Origin: Deinococcus cellulosilyticus NBRC 106333 = KACC 11606
Lineage (GTDB): Bacteria > Deinococcota > Deinococci > Deinococcales > Deinococcaceae
NCBI RefSeq assembly: GCF_007990775.1
Contig: NZ_BJXB01000012.1
Span: 112,105 to 176,104, forward strand
Direction: 5' to 3'
Length of the DNA stretch: 64,000 nucleotides
Every line of letters begins with the position of its first letter. Positions within the stretch are counted from its first letter, which is position 1. The position numbers and the translations under genes were made by a program. Positions 25,374-33,924 of the stretch are shown here, piece by piece. The notes below the pieces were generated by a model, which worked only from the letters and a program-made list of their open reading frames with translations, searched no databases and was not told the DNA's origin.

Positions 25374-26195
25374 ATGACCTTACTGACCCAGGTGACCCCC
25401 GAATGCAGGCCTTTTGCCGAAACCTGCGAGGACCTGCTGAAACGCAGGCAGTCCGGGGTGACCCACCTGTTCAAAACCTGGACCCGCGATGAGGTGTGCG
25501 ATCTGGTGTACAGCTCTTACAAGGCCATGTTGCGTGGCGGGGTGCGGCATCCTCCCAGACGCAACCAGGTGCTGGATCTGGCAGATTATTTTGAGTGCAC
25601 CCTGGCAGAACGCAACAGCCTGCTGGTCTCTGCTGGATACGCTCCTCTGAACCTGTACCTGACCGGACCTGAGCTTGCAGAGGCCCTGCAGGTGGGCATG
25701 GACACCCTGAACCTGCTGCCTTTCCCTTCGGTGCTGATCACCCGTGACTGGAGCATCCACGCGGTCAATGCGGCTGTTCTGGAGATGTTTCAGGTTGAGG
25801 CAGAGGTGTTCCATGCCCTGCCAGAGCACGCCCGTCACCTGTTGCATCTGGCCTTTGATCCAGGCCTGCCGCTGTACCACAAGCTTTCTGGAGGAACCCA
25901 GGGCTGGTGGGATCTGGTGGTGCGGGATGTGTTGACCTTCCGGCGAGAAAACCAGTTTGCAACGCAGGAGCCCTGGTTTCAGGCGCGACTCTCCAGCCTG
26001 CTGCAACTGCCCGGATTTCCACCAGCCTGGAAACAGGCTGGGCAGGACCACCACGATCTGGAGCTCAGTGCTCTGCACCGCATGGATTTTCAGATGGACA
26101 CCGGAGAGATTCTTCCTCTGCGCCTCACCTACACCCTGCTGGGAGAACTGGACTACCCGAGGATCATGAGCTACATCCCGATGCAGGTCAAGTAA
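25374..26195 (+). CDS. XRE-type regulator with MmyB-like ligand domain
   Basis: A 273-residue protein. The N-terminal 90 residues follow the layout of an XRE helix-turn-helix (DLADYFECTLAERNSLLVSAGYAPL closes it), although the recognition helix is unusual. The C-terminal part (about 95-270, with LPFPSVLITRDWSIHAVNAAV) matches the MmyB domain, a PAS-like fold that binds fatty acids in known cases. AAGGAG precedes the ATG. It lies just upstream of the alpha/beta hydrolase gene with a 45-base gap and may control it. Ligand unknown. Confidence 0.82.
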   Translation: MTLLTQVTPECRPFAETCEDLLKRRQSGVTHLFKTWTRDEVCDLVYSSYKAMLRGGVRHPPRRNQVLDLADYFECTLAERNSLLVSAGYAPLNLYLTGPELAEALQVGMDTLNLLPFPSVLITRDWSIHAVNAAVLEMFQVEAEVFHALPEHARHLLHLAFDPGLPLYHKLSGGTQGWWDLVVRDVLTFRRENQFATQEPWFQARLSSLLQLPGFPPAWKQAGQDHHDLELSALHRMDFQMDTGEILPLRLTYTLLGELDYPRIMSYIPMQVK

Positions 26196-26240
26196 AAATT
26201 TTTCTGGTGTTTGCAGGGTGGCGTGCTGCACACTGTCAGC

Positions 26241-27137
26241 ATGAACATTTTGAAGACTCTGGACCTCAGGCAGGGTCCGGTGCAGTACTCTGACACCGGC
26301 AGTGGAGAACCCATCCTTTTTCTTCATGGGGCGATGTTGAGTGCCCGCCTCTGGAGGAACATCATCCCGAAACTCGAAAGACATTACCGCTGCATTGCTC
26401 CCACCTTGCCAATGGGAGGCCACACCCTGCCCATGCCTGAAAGTGCAGACCTGAGCCCTCAGGGTCAGGTTCAGGTGATCATGGAACTGATGGACCGCCT
26501 GCAGTTGCCGGAGGTGACGGTGGTGGCCAACGACACTGGAGGGGCACTGGCCCAGTTTCTGATGAACCGCTGTCCGGAGCGCCTGAAGAAGGTGGTGCTG
26601 ACCAACTGTGATGCGTTTGAAATCTTTCCCCCTCGCCAGTTTCAGTACCTGGTGACCTGCATGAAATGGCCTCCTTTTGTGGACCTGATGGCCCTCAATC
26701 TGCGCATTCCTTTCGCTCGCAACCTGCCTTTTACGCTGGGCGACATGAGTGTGAAACCTCTGGAAATCATGGATGAGTACCTGCAACCCCTGCTGAACCA
26801 GAAAGCCATCCGCAGGGACTTGAGAAAACTGTTCATCGGCATCCACCCCAGGGACACCCAGAAGGCCGCCGAAGGGCTTCCTCGATTCCAGAAACCCGTG
26901 CTGGTGGTGTGGGGTAAAAAAGACCGCCTGTTCCCCCAGGAACTTGGCCGCAGACTGGCCGCCGCCCTCCCGAAATCTCAGTTGATCTGGCTGGAAAACA
27001 GCAAAACCCTGGTCCCCGAAGACCAGCCTGAATTGCTGACAGAGCTGGTGCACCTGTTCATGGAGGACCGCCCCCTCCCTTCAGGGTCAGTTCAGAGTGG
27101 GACCCGATCTGAGAGGACTTATCGCAGGAACGCTTGA
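26241..27137 (+). CDS. Alpha/beta hydrolase with an Asp nucleophile elbow
   Basis: A 298-residue cytoplasmic alpha/beta hydrolase. The oxyanion-side motif is LFLHGAML, and the elbow reads VVANDTGGALAQ, so the nucleophile is Asp as in haloalkane dehalogenases and epoxide hydrolases rather than Ser. The acid is in VVWGKKDRLFP. At the position of the catalytic His the sequence is SKTLVPEDQPELL, with no His, so hydrolytic activity is in doubt. I prefer the ATG at 26241 to the TTG at 26211; neither has a good ribosome binding site. It follows the MmyB-type regulator. Confidence 0.82.
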   Translation: MNILKTLDLRQGPVQYSDTGSGEPILFLHGAMLSARLWRNIIPKLERHYRCIAPTLPMGGHTLPMPESADLSPQGQVQVIMELMDRLQLPEVTVVANDTGGALAQFLMNRCPERLKKVVLTNCDAFEIFPPRQFQYLVTCMKWPPFVDLMALNLRIPFARNLPFTLGDMSVKPLEIMDEYLQPLLNQKAIRRDLRKLFIGIHPRDTQKAAEGLPRFQKPVLVVWGKKDRLFPQELGRRLAAALPKSQLIWLENSKTLVPEDQPELLTELVHLFMEDRPLPSGSVQSGTRSERTYRRNA

Positions 27138-27241
27138 ATACGCCCCTTTGAGATTTCAAGTGCCCATTACGCACTAAGCATAATCCCCTAGGCCACAACA
27201 TCCCGAGATTTTTGCTGCAACTTCTGTTAGCATGTGGCGTG

Positions 27242-28525
27242 ATGAAATTGTTACATTTAAAACTGCTCACAACCACACTCCTCCTGTCTTCTGCTGCCAG
27301 TGCCGCAACCCTGGACAGCCTGCTCAAAGACCTGAAAAGCCCTGAGCAGACCACCAGACAGAATGCTCTGGACGAACTTTCAGAGCTGTCCGAAGAGGGC
27401 TTCACAGAGAAAGAAGGCCTGAAAATTCTGGATGCTGCAGCAGGAAAATATGCAGCCAACGGAGAGTACAGCATCAATGCCGAACTCGTCTCTTTCCTGC
27501 GTGAAAAACCCAGCCCGAAACTGATTCAGCCTCTTGTGGCCCTGTTCCCGAAGCTGGATGCAGACGCCAAATGGTACGCTCTGGATGTCCTGGCCTACAT
27601 GGAAGGCAGCAAAGACGCCCTGAAAACCTATCTGGGTCTGGTGGGCAAACATTCCGCCACACTGGATGGCCTTCCGGTCAGCGCCCTGAAAGAGCAGAAG
27701 GATGCGGTCAAAATCCTTTTTCCGACGCTCTTTCAATACACCAGAAACCCGAAACTTCAATATGACATTTATGATCTGGCCCTGGAGTACGTGTATGAAG
27801 ACTGGATGTCCATTGCTGACCTGCGCCGTGCAGAAGCAGGCATCCTCAACGATTACCGGACCCTGGCCACCCGTCTGAACCCCGCCCAGCAAACCACAGG
27901 CATTGCCTGGAGGTGGCAAGAGCCTTACCTGGACGACCGTTACCTTGGGGGCCTGATGCTGGACCTGATTGGCTTCCTGAACACCAGAAACGCAAACCAG
28001 GTGTTGCAAGACGCTCTGAAATTCAATGATCCCTACCTGCAGGGCTGGGCAGTCATCTCCCTGGCTTACAACGACCAGAAAATCCCTGCAGAGGCCGTGA
28101 AGCAGGTGGCCGCCAGCAACGAAATGCGCTGGACCCTCTACGACTACCTGCAGGACGCCGAACATCTGGACCTTTTTCCCGCCGAGTACCGCAACCAGCA
28201 GGACATGGGAGCCTCCGATCTGGTCAATGTCCTGATCGACTCCGATGAACTGGGCTACGAACCAGAAAGTGTGGAGTTTGTGCAGAAGTTCACCCGACAA
28301 GAGGGAAGCAGCCTGTACGACTACTACCTGTACAAATTCACCGACCACGAGGGCACAGCCTACGCAGGTCTGGCAGGCCCTTACTCCCCTGCCAGGGTGG
28401 TGACGATTGAGGGTGGAGATGACACCAGCACCCTCTTCACCAGATGGGAGGAGAAGAGCCCCGAAGCGCACTATCAGGCCATCCTGGATGACCTGTACGG
28501 CGAATCCGAAGACGATCTGGAATGA
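27242..28525 (+). CDS. Secreted alpha-helical (HEAT-like) repeat protein
   Basis: A 427-residue exported protein: signal peptide MKLLHLKLLTTTLLLSSAASA, then helical repeats such as LDSLLKDLKSPEQTTRQNAL and LIQPLVALFPKLDADAKWYA that resemble HEAT/ARM units. The C-terminal third is acidic. The start at 27242 follows a TAGCAT hexamer by 8 bases and has no ribosome binding site, so it is probably leaderless. Function unknown; a scaffold or binding role is typical of such repeats. A terminator follows. Confidence 0.75.
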   Translation: MKLLHLKLLTTTLLLSSAASAATLDSLLKDLKSPEQTTRQNALDELSELSEEGFTEKEGLKILDAAAGKYAANGEYSINAELVSFLREKPSPKLIQPLVALFPKLDADAKWYALDVLAYMEGSKDALKTYLGLVGKHSATLDGLPVSALKEQKDAVKILFPTLFQYTRNPKLQYDIYDLALEYVYEDWMSIADLRRAEAGILNDYRTLATRLNPAQQTTGIAWRWQEPYLDDRYLGGLMLDLIGFLNTRNANQVLQDALKFNDPYLQGWAVISLAYNDQKIPAEAVKQVAASNEMRWTLYDYLQDAEHLDLFPAEYRNQQDMGASDLVNVLIDSDELGYEPESVEFVQKFTRQEGSSLYDYYLYKFTDHEGTAYAGLAGPYSPARVVTIEGGDDTSTLFTRWEEKSPEAHYQAILDDLYGESEDDLE

Positions 28526-28531
28526 ATTGAG

Positions 28532-28569
28532 GCACCCTGCAGAATCCCCTGCAGGGTGCTTTTCTTTTA
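28532..28569 (+). terminator. Terminator after the HEAT-like gene
   Basis: An 11-bp stem GCACCCTGCAG / CTGCAGGGTGC with loop AATCCC followed by TTTTCTTTT. It may also stop transcription from the converging monooxygenase gene. Confidence 0.85.
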
Positions 28570-28579
28570 CAGGTACGGA

Positions 28580-29866
28580 TCACTGGGTAGACCGCAATGT
28601 CAGGCTCCCCAGGCACATTTCATCTTCTGTGCCCTCTCCCCACACCACGTATTTTGGGTTTTGTGCCCTGGAAGCATCCCACACACATTCAATGCGAACC
28701 GTGTCTCCTTTTTTCAGGGGAATGGGGTTCTGGTACCAGTAATCGCCCTGCCAGTGGAAATCCCAGTGGGGGATCTCCAGCAAAGTCATTTCATGCGGAG
28801 TGTCGGGATTCAGGACAAGACTTGCACGGGCACCGAGCGTGTGCATGTGCAAAATGGCTCCGACGGCCAGAGCATCCTGCTGCACGGGATAATCGCATGA
28901 GCTGGTGGCCTGACGGGGGTCCTTATCCCGGTAATCTTCCAGCGTCTTTCCGCAGACTGCCAGGAGTCCCACGGGTCTGGCTTCCGCAACAGGGCCATCC
29001 AGCTTCTTGCTGGCTTCAATGGCCTGATCCCTGCTGCACAGGGGGGTCTGAGCGTCACCCATGCAGGGAATTTCCACTGGAGCCGCCATCACCATGCCTT
29101 TCAGAGGGTCAAGTGTGCTTCCCTCAGGTGCGAGTTGCAACTTCAGGGTGGACTGGTCGGGCTCCAGACCCATGTGGGTGTTGTAGTGAACCTGCATGAC
29201 CACCAGTGATCCTGCAGGAAACCGCCTGCCTGAGCCTTCAGGGAACAGGGTGGCCTGACTTCCAGGTGTCCAGCTTCCCAGCCCCATCGAACCCAGTTGC
29301 TGCGCTGGAGAGCTGTTCTTCAGACCTTCTGGAGTCATGCCTGTGGACTTCATGGCCTGGAGGAGCTGCATGGGATTTCCTCCCAGTTGCTGGTAGGTCT
29401 GCAAGGTGTTCAGGGGGTCACCATTCCCTGTGCGGAAAGCACGGAAGGCAAGATTCAGGTCCACTCCGCTGTCTCTCAGGCCCAGGAGCACCGCAGCTCC
29501 TTTTGCACCACCTGTACCCACTCCAGCCCCTCCGAAACAGGTCCATCCCGGACGGCCATCCTGTCCATCTTTTGCCAGAACCTGATCCCGCTGTTCTTTC
29601 GGGACCATCGACAGGATCACGTGATGCACCTCCTGCAGGTTTCCGGGGACCACCTGATACCCGGTGATGTACCGGTCGGTGGTCAGACCAGGGTCCAGCA
29701 CAAAACAACGGTAATCGTCGGTGTAGGCACTGTCTGGGGTGTAAGGATGGGCCATTTTGAGGTCCAGATCAGGATGAAACCCTGAAGGTGCAGCTGCACT
29801 GTGGGCATGCTGGGCCAGCACCATCCCCGACATCAGAATGCCCAGAACAAAACACAGTCTTTTCAT
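28580..29866 (-). CDS. Secreted copper type II (PHM/DBH-like) monooxygenase
   Basis: A 428-residue exported protein with signal peptide MKRLCFVLGILMSGMVLAQ. It carries the ligand motifs of ascorbate-dependent copper monooxygenases: H81-H82 (EVHHVILS) and the His of QVHYNTH for one copper, HMHTLG and the Met of EDEMCL for the other. DDYRCFVLDP at the N-terminus is also typical. It should hydroxylate an unknown organic substrate outside the cytoplasm. The ATG at 29866 has GAGG 7 bases before it; an ATG at 29878 overlaps the upstream stop. A c-type cytochrome gene lies directly upstream, a possible electron donor. Confidence 0.88.
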   Translation of the reverse strand: MKRLCFVLGILMSGMVLAQHAHSAAAPSGFHPDLDLKMAHPYTPDSAYTDDYRCFVLDPGLTTDRYITGYQVVPGNLQEVHHVILSMVPKEQRDQVLAKDGQDGRPGWTCFGGAGVGTGGAKGAAVLLGLRDSGVDLNLAFRAFRTGNGDPLNTLQTYQQLGGNPMQLLQAMKSTGMTPEGLKNSSPAQQLGSMGLGSWTPGSQATLFPEGSGRRFPAGSLVVMQVHYNTHMGLEPDQSTLKLQLAPEGSTLDPLKGMVMAAPVEIPCMGDAQTPLCSRDQAIEASKKLDGPVAEARPVGLLAVCGKTLEDYRDKDPRQATSSCDYPVQQDALAVGAILHMHTLGARASLVLNPDTPHEMTLLEIPHWDFHWQGDYWYQNPIPLKKGDTVRIECVWDASRAQNPKYVVWGEGTEDEMCLGSLTLRSTQ

Positions 29867-29874
29867 GCTCTGCC

Positions 29875-30228
29875 TCATTTCTCAGGTGCTCCGGCAGCGG
29901 CCCAGAGGGCCAGGGTCTGGATCTCATGGTCGGTCAATTTTCGTTCGTTTTTCAGTGGAGGGGTTTTGCCTCCCGGCATCCACGGTGGCATGATCTTCTC
30001 GGTGGTCACGTAAGCAATCAGGTCTGCCCGTGATGCTGCTGCCTGAAAGGACTCCAGGCTGAAGGGAGCAATTCCCCCTGTGCTGTGGCAGGCCACACAG
30101 TGCTTCTGCAAGATGGGCTGGGTGTCTTTCTGGTAGGTGGGTCTGGGGGTGAGGGTTTCTGTTTCGGTGAACACCGCTCCTGCGGCACAGGACAGCGAAA
30201 CAAAAACCAGCAACATGCGCCAGGACAT
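29875..30228 (-). CDS. Exported monohaem c-type cytochrome
   Basis: A 117-residue exported protein: signal peptide MSWRMLLVFVSLSCAAGA, haem site CVACH at 44-48, and a Met axial ligand in KIMPPWMPGG. AGGAGG lies 5 bases before the ATG at 30228. The stop is within a few bases of the monooxygenase start, so both are one operon. It could pass electrons to the copper enzyme; such PPWMPGG haem domains are often found fused or next to this monooxygenase class. Confidence 0.88.
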   Translation of the reverse strand: MSWRMLLVFVSLSCAAGAVFTETETLTPRPTYQKDTQPILQKHCVACHSTGGIAPFSLESFQAAASRADLIAYVTTEKIMPPWMPGGKTPPLKNERKLTDHEIQTLALWAAAGAPEK

Positions 30229-30244
30229 GAAAACCTCCTGTAAA

Positions 30245-30277
30245 AACAACAGAGGGCCGAATCCTGTTCAGCCCTCT
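30245..30277 (-). terminator. Terminator of the lipoprotein gene at 30294
   Basis: On the minus strand AGAGGGC / GCCCTCT with a 13-base loop, followed by GTTGTTTTTA. Confidence 0.7.
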
Positions 30278-30293
30278 CGATTGAAGATGGATT

Positions 30294-31151
30294 TCAGGGC
30301 ACTGCAAAGAATTTGATGCTGGGCTCTGTGCCGCAGGCACCGAAGGTGACGTTCAGGTACCCTTTTGGACCGCTGCCCGTCAAAGTGGCTTTCAACTGAC
30401 CTCCAACGATTTTCAATGCAGAGGCGCAGCCAGGGTCAAACTGGAGGGGATTCACGGTGGTCACGTTCAGGTCGGTGTTCAGGTCACCCTGGGTCCAGGA
30501 GGCATTCCCGGAGACTTCCAGCGTGCCTGCAGGCAGGGATTTTGCTGTGATGGTGCCCGCCGTGGCCTGAAACGCGACCTGCAGCTTGTTCTTCAGGGTT
30601 CCAGCCGTCTGGCTGCTGACCTGCCGCACCACCGTCATGTCGTTGCCCACGCTGATTGCGGTGGTGGTGCCTGATGCCGTGCGCGTCCCATTTCTGCTTT
30701 CATAGAGCACATTGTTGCCACTGGCATCCTTCTGGGAGAAAGTCAGGCTGGTGGCCGTGACCTTTGCACCCTGGGCAGGAGCGGTCTGGGTGTCCTCAAA
30801 TTTGAGGGTTCCCTGCACGGAATTGCTCCCTGCCGGTCCAGACTTCTGGCAATTGTAAGTGTAGGTCACGGTGTCTGGCAGGCCATCTCCATCTGCATCC
30901 GCAGTGGGGTCAGGTGAGGCAGTCACGCACTCTGGCTTGCCTGTGGCCTGTGCATTCACTGCAGAAAATCCAGCGGCGAAATCGGTGTCTGTCAGGGCAG
31001 CGGTGAGGTTCTGCAGTTCACTGGACAGCACACTGCCCAGACTGCTGGCCTGCAGGGCAGTGAGCCCCTCACCTGGGGTTGGGCCTTTGCTGCAGGAAAC
31101 AAGAGAGAGGGCGCTGGTCACGATCAAAAGTCCAAATCTGGCATCCTTCAT
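30294..31151 (-). CDS. Lipoprotein of unknown function
   Basis: A 285-residue product. The ATG at 31151 has GAGGAG upstream and gives a lipoprotein signal ending in LSLVSC. The mature part contains a DADGDGLPDTVTYTYNC stretch that looks like a calcium-binding DxDxDG loop, then a long beta-rich region with many Thr, Ser and Asn. It probably sits at the surface. Family not recognised. It is divergent from the two-component pair; only about 130 bases separate their starts. Confidence 0.7.
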   Translation of the reverse strand: MKDARFGLLIVTSALSLVSCSKGPTPGEGLTALQASSLGSVLSSELQNLTAALTDTDFAAGFSAVNAQATGKPECVTASPDPTADADGDGLPDTVTYTYNCQKSGPAGSNSVQGTLKFEDTQTAPAQGAKVTATSLTFSQKDASGNNVLYESRNGTRTASGTTTAISVGNDMTVVRQVSSQTAGTLKNKLQVAFQATAGTITAKSLPAGTLEVSGNASWTQGDLNTDLNVTTVNPLQFDPGCASALKIVGGQLKATLTGSGPKGYLNVTFGACGTEPSIKFFAVP

Positions 31152-31272
31152 GGCTTTCTCCTCTGCGACTGGAACGGGGATGTGTTCATGATGCGCCTTT
31201 CTTTCTGGCAAGAGGAGGGCCATCGGTGGGTGGTACCAATGGCCCTAACGGAAACTGTCAGATTTGCGCAAA

Positions 31273-31278
31273 TATACT
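31273..31278 (+). promoter_or_regulatory. -10 hexamer of the NarL-type kinase gene
   Basis: TATACT ends 5 bases before the ATG at 31284 and no ribosome binding site is present, so the transcript is probably leaderless. This decides the kinase start. Confidence 0.5.
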
Positions 31279-31283
31279 GGGAT

Positions 31284-32447
31284 ATGGCCGTTTCCACACC
31301 CCTTTCTGTGGTCAGGCAGCTTCTGCTGTTCACATTTGTGGTTTCCGCCCTTTTTCGCACAGCATATGCGGTGCGTTACATGCACATCCTGCCTGCACTA
31401 GAGTTGACTGTGGACGCTCTGGTGGTGGGAGGAATTCTGCTCTTTTTCCATGCCCTGAGCAGGAACCGTCTGCTGGTGGCAACGCTGGCCCTGCTGGCAC
31501 AATTTGCCGCAGTGCTGTTGATTGCCCAGGTTTCTGCTGCCCTGCTTGCACCTGCAGTCATCACCGGAGGGATCATCCTGCAGTTGCGGTTTCTGCTGCC
31601 TCTGCAGGTGGTGTTGCCCCTGGGGTGGCTCCTGGCGGTGCCCATCTCCATGCATTCGGTGATGGTGGGGGTGCGTGCACCCGTGGAACTCGGGCTGTGG
31701 CAGTGGTGGGTGGTGTGGTCGGTGGCGTTCACTCTGTCCTTGCTGGCCGCAGACGCCCTGATCCGGGAGGCCCAGGCCAGAGAGGAACTGGCCCTGGCCC
31801 ATGAACAGCTCAGTGCCTACCTTCCGGTGGTCGCCCAGCATGCAAGGCTGCAGGAGCGCACCCGACTGGCCCGTGACATGCACGATGCTGTGGGGCATCA
31901 ACTGGTGGCCTTGCAGATGCGCCTGAGCCTCTGTGACACCCTGTTCGACGACCATCTGGAACAGGCCAGAACCGAGTTGCAAAAAGCCAGGGACCTCACC
32001 CGTGAAGTGCTCTCCGAAACCCGCAGGGCTGTGACGGCCCTGCGTCCCCTTGCTGTGGAAGAAAAAGGGCTGGTGAACGCCCTGCACGATCTGCAGCAGC
32101 AACTTCCCACCCTCAGACTGCATGTGAAAGTTCAGGGCCAGGAGAAGCAGTCCACCGAGGCCGAACAGGATCTGGCCTACCGTCTGGTGCAGGAAGCCCT
32201 CACCAACACCAGCAAACATGCAGCACAGGCCCAGAATGCTTACATCGAGCTGGTCTGGCTGGATGGAGGCATGCGGCTCCAGGTCGAGGATGATGGAAGC
32301 TGCCCGGAACAGCTGCAGTTTGGTTTTGGCCTGCAACACCTGCAAAGACGCGTGCTGGAAATGGATGGGACATTTCAGGCAGGTCGAGGTGTTCGGGGAG
32401 GCTTTCAGGTCCAGGCCCTCATTCCTTTTCAGGAGGTCCCTCTATGA
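31284..32447 (+). CDS. NarL-type sensor histidine kinase (HisKA_3)
   Basis: A 387-residue membrane kinase. Residues 1-155 hold about five to six helices, a coiled coil follows, and the phosphorylated H200 lies in RDMHDAVGHQL, the HisKA_3 signature. The HATPase part has NTSKHA (N box), VEDDGS and GFGLQHL (G boxes). The start at 31284 is supported by the TATACT hexamer; ATG codons at 31188 and 31239 are alternatives. The response regulator gene overlaps its stop by ATGA. It has no clear extracellular sensor, so the signal is probably in the membrane, as in DesK-like kinases. Confidence 0.9.
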   Translation: MAVSTPLSVVRQLLLFTFVVSALFRTAYAVRYMHILPALELTVDALVVGGILLFFHALSRNRLLVATLALLAQFAAVLLIAQVSAALLAPAVITGGIILQLRFLLPLQVVLPLGWLLAVPISMHSVMVGVRAPVELGLWQWWVVWSVAFTLSLLAADALIREAQAREELALAHEQLSAYLPVVAQHARLQERTRLARDMHDAVGHQLVALQMRLSLCDTLFDDHLEQARTELQKARDLTREVLSETRRAVTALRPLAVEEKGLVNALHDLQQQLPTLRLHVKVQGQEKQSTEAEQDLAYRLVQEALTNTSKHAAQAQNAYIELVWLDGGMRLQVEDDGSCPEQLQFGFGLQHLQRRVLEMDGTFQAGRGVRGGFQVQALIPFQEVPL

Positions 32448-33094
32448 ATCCCATCCGTGTGCTCATCACCGACGACCAGGCCCTGATGCGGGAAGGTCTG
32501 GCCCTCCTGCTGTCCCGCAACACCGAACTGCAGGTGGTGGGGCTTGCTGGACATGGCAAAGAGGCCCTGGAATTGACCGAAACCCTGCACCCGGACGTGG
32601 TGCTGATGGATGTGCGAATGCCGGTCATGGATGGCATCACTGCCACACGCGAACTGCTGCGAAAGCATCCCAACCTGAAGGTCATTTTGCTCACCACCTT
32701 CGATGACGACACGGCCATTGTGGAAGGGGCACGCGCAGGTGCACACGCCTACCTGCTCAAGGACGCCGATCCTGCAGCTGTGGCACAGGCAGTCACTGCA
32801 GTGATGAGTGGAGAGCAGCGGTTTTACGTTCCAGTGGCCAGTTCCACCGAGCGCATTGTGGCCCAGCGCCTGTCCATGCCAAAGGATGTCGAAGCCCTGT
32901 CTCCCAGAGAAAAGGACGTGCTGAACCTGATGGCTGCAGGACTGGAGAACAAACGCATCGCGAAAGCGCTGAACCTCTCGGAATCGACGGTCAAGAATTA
33001 CGTGTCCACCATTCTGGCAAAGCTTGGAGTGACAGACCGCACCAAGGCCGTCCTGAAGGCTGTGGCCCTGGGATGGCTCGCTGCACCCCGCTGA
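32444..33094 (+). CDS. NarL/LuxR-type response regulator
   Basis: A 216-residue regulator. The receiver domain has D10/D11, phospho-acceptor D56 in VVLMDVRMP, T in LLTTFDD and K in LLKDAD. The C-terminal LuxR helix-turn-helix reads LSPREKDVLNLMAAGLENKRIA with the recognition helix in NLSESTVKNYVSTIL. It overlaps the kinase gene by four bases and is its cognate partner. Its target may be the divergent lipoprotein gene, which is inference. Confidence 0.94.
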   Translation: MNPIRVLITDDQALMREGLALLLSRNTELQVVGLAGHGKEALELTETLHPDVVLMDVRMPVMDGITATRELLRKHPNLKVILLTTFDDDTAIVEGARAGAHAYLLKDADPAAVAQAVTAVMSGEQRFYVPVASSTERIVAQRLSMPKDVEALSPREKDVLNLMAAGLENKRIAKALNLSESTVKNYVSTILAKLGVTDRTKAVLKAVALGWLAAPR

Positions 33095-33096
33095 AT

Positions 33097-33924
33097 TCAG
33101 AAGTGCAGGGGCAAAACCTCCACATGCACAATGTCTCTGGCAGCAATCCCTGTGCCCTGCCCGTCAAAACAGAGGTTGCTCTGGGCGGGGGTTTCCAGCT
33201 GGTGCAGGTGCCGATAGCAGTAATACAGTGCCCTGTTCCAGGCTGCCTGCGGGGTTCCTCTGGTCCTGAATTTGACGATGCACGGGTGGGTGTTCTGGCG
33301 GTACAGGGTGAGAAGGTCCATCCCGAACGTGCCATGAAAGCAGCGGCAGATGTCCAGAACGGTTTCAGGCGCATCCAGATAATCCTGGTTGCCCAGCAGG
33401 TGGGCCTGAAAAGCAGCTTCCTGGATGAGCATTCCATGTGGCCCCCACTGGGTGGGATCTGCAAGCTTGCTGTCATAGAGCCAGCGAAGGCGGTGGTTCC
33501 CAAGGTTCTCCCGAAAACGGACCCAATCCTGCAGGGAGATGTAGGGTCTGGCGCATTCCCAGAGGGTGTCCCACATGCCCGGGAGGGCTTTTTGAAAGTT
33601 GAGCAGTCCCAGGCGGAACACCCGGGGGTCTCGCACGCGGGTCAGGTGGAACCAGCAGGTGCCCACACCTTCGGGCCTCAGGGGATACAGGCGTTTCATT
33701 TCTCGCCACAGCACGTCATCTGCTGGCCCGAGTTGCATGTTTTTTCTGGAGTGCAACTTGCGGGGAGGCAAAGACAGCAGAAGGTCCTGCAAAATGGCTT
33801 CTGGGACCTGCAATCCACTGGACAGGGTGGTGAAGGTGCTGTCCAGGGTGGTGCAATCCAGCAGGTACCTGGTTCGGGTTCCGGTGGGGGCATGAAGGCT
33901 CTGTGACCGTTCCAGCAGGGTCAT
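33097..33924 (-). CDS. Unknown protein coupled to glutaminase
   Basis: A 275-residue, apparently soluble protein with no signal peptide and no motif I recognise. It is rich in Leu, Trp and Arg and has a Cys/His-containing stretch CRCFHGTFGMD. Its ATG at 33924 overlaps the stop of the glutaminase gene (ATGA), so the two are translationally coupled. Codon use is like its neighbours. A role in glutamine metabolism is suggested only by the coupling. Confidence 0.7.
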   Translation of the reverse strand: MTLLERSQSLHAPTGTRTRYLLDCTTLDSTFTTLSSGLQVPEAILQDLLLSLPPRKLHSRKNMQLGPADDVLWREMKRLYPLRPEGVGTCWFHLTRVRDPRVFRLGLLNFQKALPGMWDTLWECARPYISLQDWVRFRENLGNHRLRWLYDSKLADPTQWGPHGMLIQEAAFQAHLLGNQDYLDAPETVLDICRCFHGTFGMDLLTLYRQNTHPCIVKFRTRGTPQAAWNRALYYCYRHLHQLETPAQSNLCFDGQGTGIAARDIVHVEVLPLHF

